From: Pseudomonas sp. MWU15-20650
GTDB lineage: Bacteria > Pseudomonadota > Gammaproteobacteria > Pseudomonadales > Pseudomonadaceae
DNA: 64,000 nt
NCBI RefSeq assembly: GCF_023242475.1
Contig: NZ_JALJFG010000026.1
Coordinates: forward strand, 1-64,000
Direction: 5' to 3'
The translations under genes and the position numbers were made by a program. Below, one piece after another: positions 59,340 to 64,000 of this stretch (positions within the stretch are counted from its first letter, which is position 1; each line of letters opens with the position of its first letter). Below the pieces are notes generated by a model. The model was given only the letters and a program-made list of their open reading frames with translations, did no database searches and was not told where the DNA came from.

Positions 59340-59715
59340 CGTTGTCCTCCCCTCGTAAGTAGCGACTGTACGCTTGGCCTGGCCCATCGGTTTCCCCTGT
59401 CAACGCGTCACCCTGCACCTCACGGTGCAACATGCATGACTCGGGGCCTGGTTGATTCGCCATTTCTTACCAGTATCGAACATTCATCGACTATCCTCCG
59501 CCAGCTTTAACTGGCGCACTAAGCGTCCGCGGAATACACCTTGCTTAGTTAAACGGCCGCCCATTTATGGGGCAGTAACTCCGTAATAGCTTAGCCAAGG
59601 TGCCTTCGGCAGGCGCTTACGGCAAAACGGCCAATGCGTGCGTTTGGCTTCAACACGCAAGCACGCAAGTCCCCATATGGAGATGGAGTTGAATCTAGTC
59701 CTTGCCGAATTAATG
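59340..59715. other. Gap with no recognised gene
   Basis: Holds only a short hairpin (cgccag ... ctggcg, near 59500). The minus-strand ORFs here look like shadows, with no ribosome sites or domain patterns. Confidence 0.4.
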
Positions 59716-60600
59716 CTAAGCCGCCAAGAGCGCTTGCCGGAGCGTCGCGACAAGCGGCTTGGGGTCGTCCTTGCGCCAGATAGCATAGACCCTGACCCGT
59801 GAAGGAAACCAGGGCAGCTCGCGAAATATGACGCTATCTGCAAGAAAATCCCGAAGACTCGCCTGGACAAAGGTAATGCCCAAACCTGAGGCCACCAGCC
59901 GCAAGGCTGCCAGCAGGTCATCCGCCTCTACCTTGATGTCAGGCAAGAAACCGCAAGCGGAGCAGTTCTCAAGAAAACGCTGGCGGGCCGCAGGATTTTT
60001 TGACCGGGCCAAGGCAACCCAACGCTCCCCGTTCAAGTCTTGAGGAGCAATGCTCGCTTGCGTGGCCATAGCATGTCTTTTTCCCAGAACAAGCAGTAGC
60101 GCTTCGCTTGAAACCTCCATGGACTCTATGTCTGCGCTCTCAGGAACTGAATAAACCAGTCCGAAGTCGAGCGCCCTACTGAGCAGGGCCTCGGATTGTT
60201 CTGAGGAGCCCATGGGACGGAGTTCGAAGGTAGCAGCCTGATGGCCTGATTGCAGACCTGCAAGGGCACGCGGTAATACATTGGAGTGCATGGCCGCTTC
60301 GACATAACCCACGGCAATATGGCCTGTCTCACCAAGAGCGATACTGCGCGCCGCTGCTTCGACTTCAGATGCATGGGCGACTAGGCTGCGCGCCTCCTGA
60401 AGGAAAAGACGTCCTTCGTCAGTCAGGCGCATGCGCTGACGTGCGCGTTCGAACAACCTCAGACCAAGCTGCGCTTCAAGCTGAATGATTTGTCGACTCA
60501 AAGGCGACTGCGAGATATGTAGACGGCTGGCGGCTTGACCGACATTTTCGGTTTCAGCGACAGCGATAAACGCAACAAGCAATCGAAGATCTAAGGTCAT
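59716..60600 (-). CDS. LysR-family transcriptional regulator
   Basis: A 294-residue regulator. The N-terminal winged helix (MTLDLRLLVAFIAVAETENV, SRLHISQSPLSRQIIQLEAQ) is followed by a periplasmic-binding-like effector domain (GHIAVGYVEAAMHSNVLP, DFGLVYSVPE, VASGLGITFVQASL). It resembles the CatR/BenM branch in layout. Its start faces that of the muconolactone-isomerase-like gene ~105 bases away, so it probably controls that gene. The effector is unknown. Confidence 0.9.
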   Translation of the reverse strand: MTLDLRLLVAFIAVAETENVGQAASRLHISQSPLSRQIIQLEAQLGLRLFERARQRMRLTDEGRLFLQEARSLVAHASEVEAAARSIALGETGHIAVGYVEAAMHSNVLPRALAGLQSGHQAATFELRPMGSSEQSEALLSRALDFGLVYSVPESADIESMEVSSEALLLVLGKRHAMATQASIAPQDLNGERWVALARSKNPAARQRFLENCSACGFLPDIKVEADDLLAALRLVASGLGITFVQASLRDFLADSVIFRELPWFPSRVRVYAIWRKDDPKPLVATLRQALLAA

Positions 60601-60705
60601 GTGAATCGGGTCTCAAGTCATGCAGAACGCGTCTTGGACCAGAATAATATTTTTTGCAATTATCCGTGAACTGTTTAAACGACGAACGCCTTGAAGGGGA
60701 TATAT

Positions 60706-60999
60706 ATGCAGTTCATCACGCTTTCGCGTCGAGTCTCGGAGCGTTTTTCCGATGCGGATTTTGCGCCTCATCTCGAAGCCGAAGCCCAGCGTGCCAGGGC
60801 TCTCTATCTGGAGGGATTTATCCGCACTATCTGGCACCGTGGTGACATGGGTGGCGCCTGCCTGCTGGTTGAAGCCGAAAACGAGACTGCCGTTCGGGAA
60901 AAGCTGGCAACGCTGCCACTGGTAAACTCCGGGATGCTGGAAGTTACTTCTGTTGTACCGTTGAAACCTTATGGTGGATTTGGCCCAAGAATCCAGTAA
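60706..60999 (+). CDS. Muconolactone-isomerase-like small protein
   Basis: A 97-residue protein from the ATG at 60706, which follows AAGGGG. It fits the muconolactone delta-isomerase/YciI ferredoxin-like fold: early ARALYLEGFIRTIWHRGDMG, then LLVEAENETAVREKLATLPL and a terminal LEVTSVVPLKPYGGF. True CatC enzymes isomerise muconolactone in catechol breakdown. No other catechol genes are here, so the substrate is uncertain. It is the first gene opposite a LysR regulator, followed closely by a truncated gene. Confidence 0.7.
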   Translation: MQFITLSRRVSERFSDADFAPHLEAEAQRARALYLEGFIRTIWHRGDMGGACLLVEAENETAVREKLATLPLVNSGMLEVTSVVPLKPYGGFGPRIQ

Positions 61000-61047
61000 T
61001 CGCTCTTCGTCCGATAATATTTCGTACAGAGCCCAAGGAGGCACTCG

Positions 61048-61101
61048 GTGCAATTCGTCAAACTAGAGTATGCGTCCGGGCCTCCCGCCTTGCGTCACTA
61101 A
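61048..61101 (+). pseudogene. Truncated gene start after the isomerase-like gene
   Basis: A strong AAGGAGG site 7 bases before GTG opens a 17-codon frame (MQFVKLEYASGPPALRH) that stops at 61101. The first residues resemble those of the preceding isomerase-like protein (MQFITLSRR). The remainder is missing and a phage-like gene lies on the other strand, so this looks like a recombination junction. Confidence 0.5.
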
Positions 61102-61390
61102 ACCGTTTGTCACCGATGCGAAGGCTCGCTTCGATCATCTTTTCGATGTCGGCGGCGGCTGGCCTCTTCCAGTTTGTGATCTGGCCTGTCTCCAGGTCGA
61201 TATTCAGGATCAGGTAGTCGCCGTAGTGCTCACCGGGGAAGAAGTCGGGCACGTAGCTTTCATAGCTGCCGACTTCTTCGCCTTGGGCATCTTTCAGGCC
61301 AGCAGCGACCCCGTCGCAGACCTTGATGTGCATGTGCAGGTGCAGCTCAGTCACGTCGACCCGCACCGTTTTCTGCTGATTGATTTGCAT
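61058..61390 (-). CDS. Phage-associated-looking small protein
   Basis: A 110-residue soluble protein with good ribosome site (CGGAGA) before the ATG at 61390. Centre: VGSYESYVPDFFPGEHYGDY, LILNIDLETGQITNWKRP. Proteins of this type occur in Pseudomonas prophages and pyocin regions; function unknown. Its last codons run across the truncated gene on the other strand, so the natural C-terminus may have been altered at the junction. Confidence 0.6.
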   Translation of the reverse strand: MQINQQKTVRVDVTELHLHMHIKVCDGVAAGLKDAQGEEVGSYESYVPDFFPGEHYGDYLILNIDLETGQITNWKRPAAADIEKMIEASLRIGDKRFSDARREARTHTLV

Positions 61391-61741
61391 GCCGATGTCT
61401 CCGGGCTGATTTCCCGTCAGGCCCTCTTGCGAAGGCCTGTCGGTGAAATCGCGGCCACGCTACTGGCGCCAGACCGGGTTTGTTACATCAGCGGTGTTGG
61501 CCCGCTGCTGATTGCAGGGCTGGCCGGTCGTCTTCGTGGGTGGGCAGCGAGCTTCCTGCTCATGGCGTCAAACAGCATCTGCGAGCTGAAGAGCGCGCGA
61601 GACGATTTTCCGATTTGCACCAGCTCACCCAGGATATGAATTATGGGCAGAACCAGAAAACGCTGGTTCTGTAGCAGCGTTTAAGAATATCAATATGCAG
61701 CCGATAGGGTCTTTAAGCACAGACATCATGGAGGATCATCA
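61391..61741. other. Gap with a hairpin, no clear gene
   Basis: Contains a perfect 9-base stem (cagaaccag / ctggttctg, 61648-61671) with no T-run. Short frames on the plus strand lack ribosome sites. The stretch may be decayed phage-related sequence. Confidence 0.4.
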
Positions 61742-62263
61742 GTGACGTTAATAATCGGAACAGCTTCCCTGTCTAAGCAGGCAGCAGCATATGTAATCAA
61801 CAATCCTCACGAGACAAAAAACGCGTTCACCGTAAAAAAAACGGACGAAGCGGCAAATATCCTCAATCTCTCGGGCTCTAAAGCCATCGCTGACCTGAAG
61901 GACTCTTTGAAAGGGTATGACCTGACGTCGATCAGTACGCGTGACTTGGCAACGATCGGTTCCAAGCTTTATAAGAGCGGCTTAATCGACGAAAGCGTTG
62001 CAGCGCGATTTACGTCTGGCACCATGGCCTTCGACAAGAATGGACAGCAAACCGATAAGGATACGAAGTTTAACGCTATCGCAATGTTTAACCAGATGCT
62101 GGGTGATATCACCCAGCTCGGGCAGGCCGAACCCGCGAATTTAGCTCAACAGGGTTTTAAGAACTCGATCAGTTCTCTGGTAGCTACCAATCATGCCGTC
62201 AACGCATTGGCCTATTTCGTGACCTCTGCGCAGAGCGACTTATCAGTCAAGGAGCGTGCTTGA
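61742..62263 (+). CDS. Uncharacterised protein
   Basis: A 173-residue protein from GTG at 61742, which follows GGAGG. The sequence is helical and Ser/Thr/Lys/Asn-rich (AAAYVINNPHETKNAFTVKK, SGSKAIADLKDSLKGYDLTS, FNQMLGDITQLGQAEPANLA) with no signal peptide, cysteine or known motif. Lower GC than core genes suggests an accessory gene. Not recognised. Confidence 0.65.
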   Translation: MTLIIGTASLSKQAAAYVINNPHETKNAFTVKKTDEAANILNLSGSKAIADLKDSLKGYDLTSISTRDLATIGSKLYKSGLIDESVAARFTSGTMAFDKNGQQTDKDTKFNAIAMFNQMLGDITQLGQAEPANLAQQGFKNSISSLVATNHAVNALAYFVTSAQSDLSVKERA

Positions 62264-62623
62264 TCAACGCAAACTCCCTGTTGGCATCGGTGGCCTCTCC
62301 GAAAAGCCCACGCGAGGCGCTTTCTTCTTCGGGTTGATGATCGGTTCACCCTTGACGTCCACCAGCACGGCCTTGGCCTTGATGTGCATGTCGCGGCACC
62401 TCAGGGTATGCGTCCGGCCAAGTCATCTCCTCAATCCCGCAAAGCCAAGACATGGTGTGCACTTAAATTTGGGTGGACAACATCGCCTCAAGCGACGGTG
62501 TCAGGAAGGTGTGTTGCCCGGACGGTTACGGTTGGCCATCACTCCTTCTCAATTAGCAACAGCTGGTATCGCTGGTCGATCCCGCTATGATACAGGGCTT
62601 AAATCCCGACTGTAGATAAAGCT
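62264..62623. other. Gap holding a minus-strand coding fragment
   Basis: On the minus strand a short frame (MHIKAKAVLVDVKGEPIIN ..., about 62260-62390) reads like the tail of a real protein, but its upstream part is absent. Probably a remnant of phage-type sequence. No other gene seen. Confidence 0.35.
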
Positions 62624-63028
62624 ATGCCAAGGTTGTCATTAGCCATCAGAGTTTTGTTTGCGTGTTGCCTTTTTGTTGCCACCGCTAATCACATCCGTGC
62701 AGATGCTTTACATGGTTTGCTCTGGGACTACGGATACGGGCCTAGCGCTTATTTGGTGAGCCGTATTTTCTGGGGGGCGCTTACATTCTTTGACCCGCTC
62801 GCAGCTCTACTCCTGTTCCTCAAGCCAAGAGCCGGAATCGCGCTTACGGCAGCGATCATCTTGGTCGACGTAGCTCATAACACTTTTTACGTCGCATTGA
62901 AGCAGCAGTGGCTGGAGCCGTTCTACCTGTCCCAAGTGGCGTTCCTCATCATTGTATTCCTGCTGTCACCCATTGCTTGGCGCGGCCCTATTCGAGACGC
63001 TGCAATCACCAGTCCAGCTCGAGCGTGA
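62624..63028 (+). CDS. Small multi-helix membrane protein
   Basis: A 134-residue inner-membrane protein with four hydrophobic helices (LAIRVLFACCLFVATANHIR; VSRIFWGALTFFDPLAALLL; AGIALTAAIILVDVAHNTFY; YLSQVAFLIIVFLLSPIAWR). Aspartates and histidines lie within or near the membrane (FDPLA, VDVAHN). No family name comes to mind. Standalone gene. Confidence 0.65.
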   Translation: MPRLSLAIRVLFACCLFVATANHIRADALHGLLWDYGYGPSAYLVSRIFWGALTFFDPLAALLLFLKPRAGIALTAAIILVDVAHNTFYVALKQQWLEPFYLSQVAFLIIVFLLSPIAWRGPIRDAAITSPARA

Positions 63029-63049
63029 TTCACTCCACTGATGCGGTAG

Positions 63050-63215
63050 TAGTTGATCGACCTCACTGTCGATGGGCACAGCACCGTCCTCCAGATAGCG
63101 AGTCAGCGCTACCCAGCGTCCAGGGCCGTAGCCGTAGCCGTAGCCGTAGCCGAGCCCTCGGGCACCAGTTCGCGTTGGGCCAGCATCCACTCATCCGTCA
63201 AAATGGGGACGTCAT
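63050..63215 (-). mobile_element. IS66-family transposase (TnpC) remnant
   Basis: In one minus frame the stretch reads DEWMLAQRELVPEGSATA, and in the next frame GRWVALTRYLEDGAVPID. Together these match the conserved late part of IS66 TnpC (…VPxGSATAKALDYSLxRWxALTRYLxDGxxxIDNN). The two parts are put out of frame by a gccgta hexanucleotide expansion, and the following DNN/ENxIRP block is lost. No terminal repeats or other IS66 genes are seen. Confidence 0.7.
63125..63152. repeat. Hexanucleotide tandem repeat (gccgta)
   Basis: Four perfect copies of gccgta plus a partial fifth, inside the IS66 remnant. Confidence 0.9.
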
Positions 63216-63376
63216 GGACGGGAGGTAACCGGAGGAGCGCGAAGTAATCACGCCCCTCCCTATCGATGCAGGTTTTGACACAGGACGGCAGTAGCGTGTT
63301 CTAAGAATCGCCTGATGCCCATCGATACGTTGATTGATTAGGCTGCAACGCTCTTGCCGACCTTGTAGCCCTCTTC

Positions 63377-64000
63377 ATGAAGCATTTGAATCGACTGAAC
63401 ACCATGTCCACCTTTGTCGCGGCGACGTTACTGGCCTGCGCGTCGGACGCAATGGCGGCGAATTGCACATTCAACGGTTCCCCCAGCACTCAAACGCTCA
63501 ACTTCGGTGCAAGCCTGGCCAATGGCAGCCTGACAGTCCCCGCCGACACGCCGGATGGCACGGTGATTTACCAGGAAACCTTGCAGCAATCGTCCTCGCA
63601 CAGTTGGTCGTGCAGTGCGGGCTCGCAATACGGCGTGGCAGTCAATCCCGCACTAGGCACCCCGGCTAGTGTCGTAACCAACTTCCCCCTAGGTAAAACG
63701 GGGCTTTCGTTCCGTATCTGGATGGATATGTTAAGTCGCTATGAGCCGTCTCTGTTTGCGATTAGCCCAAAAGGTTATGGTATCGTCTCAGGTGCGGTCC
63801 GACTGGAAATCGTCAAGTCAGGCACATTGGCATCGAAAGTTACGATTGCTGCCGGTCATCTGGGCAACCTGCAGTCAGGCGAGCTGATTCTGGATAAATT
63901 CAACCTGTCCAATCCTCTGATATTGAATGCCGCCTCCTGCCAGACCCCTTCCGCCCTCGTAGCCATGGGTGATGACTATCAATTGCAGGAGTTTCGCGAG
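63377..64000 (+). CDS. Fimbrial adhesin/subunit, 5' part (runs off window)
   Basis: Open from the ATG at 63377 to the window end (208 codons, no stop). Signal peptide MKHLNRLNTMSTFVAATLLA with cleavage at AMA-ANC. The mature N-terminus CTFNGSPSTQTLNFGASLAN, with a partner Cys in SSHSWSCSAG, is typical of chaperone-usher fimbrial proteins (FimH/PapG-like tip adhesins or long subunits). A later LNAASCQTP may begin a second, pilin-type domain. Chaperone and usher genes would lie beyond the window. Confidence 0.7.
   Translation, partial: MKHLNRLNTMSTFVAATLLACASDAMAANCTFNGSPSTQTLNFGASLANGSLTVPADTPDGTVIYQETLQQSSSHSWSCSAGSQYGVAVNPALGTPASVVTNFPLGKTGLSFRIWMDMLSRYEPSLFAISPKGYGIVSGAVRLEIVKSGTLASKVTIAAGHLGNLQSGELILDKFNLSNPLILNAASCQTPSALVAMGDDYQLQEFRE

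Noticed and set aside
63125..63152. Short tandem repeats considered as a CRISPR fragment
   Set aside because: The units are contiguous hexamers without spacers.
62966..63190. A minus-strand ORF with a GYGYGYGYG stretch, considered as a Gly/Tyr-rich surface protein
   Set aside because: The GY repeat is the gccgta hexanucleotide read in one frame, and the flanking residues match IS66 transposase.

Overview
The window looks like a chromosomal segment of a fluorescent Pseudomonas (P. fluorescens group). Reasons: GC-rich core genes, Pseudomonas-type REP/BIME repeats in intergenic gaps, a methionine gamma-lyase/mdeR pair like that of P. putida, and above all a split lipopeptide NRPS locus with tandem thioesterases, MacAB exporter and LuxR regulator.

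Left end (1-4.8 kb): the C-terminus of an Rhs polymorphic toxin and its probable immunity gene are followed by an AT-rich array of orphan toxin tails and immunity genes (a CdiI_2-like protein and three paralogous genes, the middle one decayed). Part of the array is bracketed by direct repeats. Each repeat holds a REP pair plus the 3' tail of the neighbouring M20 peptidase gene, so the array probably grew by recombination.

4.8-12.4 kb: a carboxypeptidase G2-like secreted peptidase, a MASE2-GGDEF diguanylate cyclase, a rubredoxin / TIM-barrel isomerase / LysE exporter operon divergent from a MocR-type regulator, and a divergent mdeR-mdeA pair.

12.6-41 kb: the lipopeptide locus. Two giant NRPS genes (4 modules, then 3 modules plus two thioesterases) are read leftward and overlap by 4 bases. 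macA and macB follow on the same strand, then a convergent LuxR gene. Adenylation pocket residues read by eye give Thr-Val-Leu-Ser / Leu-Ser-Ile, which is positions 3-9 of the viscosin group (viscosin, massetolide, WLIP). The gene for positions 1-2 is absent, as expected for these split clusters. Condensation domains are dual epimerase/condensation type except the one before Ser8. The one before Ser6 has His changed to Tyr in the dual signature, which may decide L- or D-Leu5.

41-55 kb: transaldolase, a SotB-like exporter with a tiny lipoprotein, a fimbrillin-like secreted protein, a BASS-type symporter divergent from an AraC regulator, an uncharacterised small protein plus a large UPF1-like SF1 helicase, a TonB receptor, a lipoprotein, and a ferric-reductase-like membrane flavoprotein with a C9 tract just after its start codon.

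55-64 kb: a FAS1 protein, small membrane proteins and lipoproteins, a Rap1a/Tai-like pseudogene, a LysR / muconolactone-isomerase-like pair next to a truncated gene, phage-like small genes, an IS66 transposase remnant, and the start of a fimbrial adhesin gene cut by the window edge. No tRNA, rRNA or CRISPR was seen.
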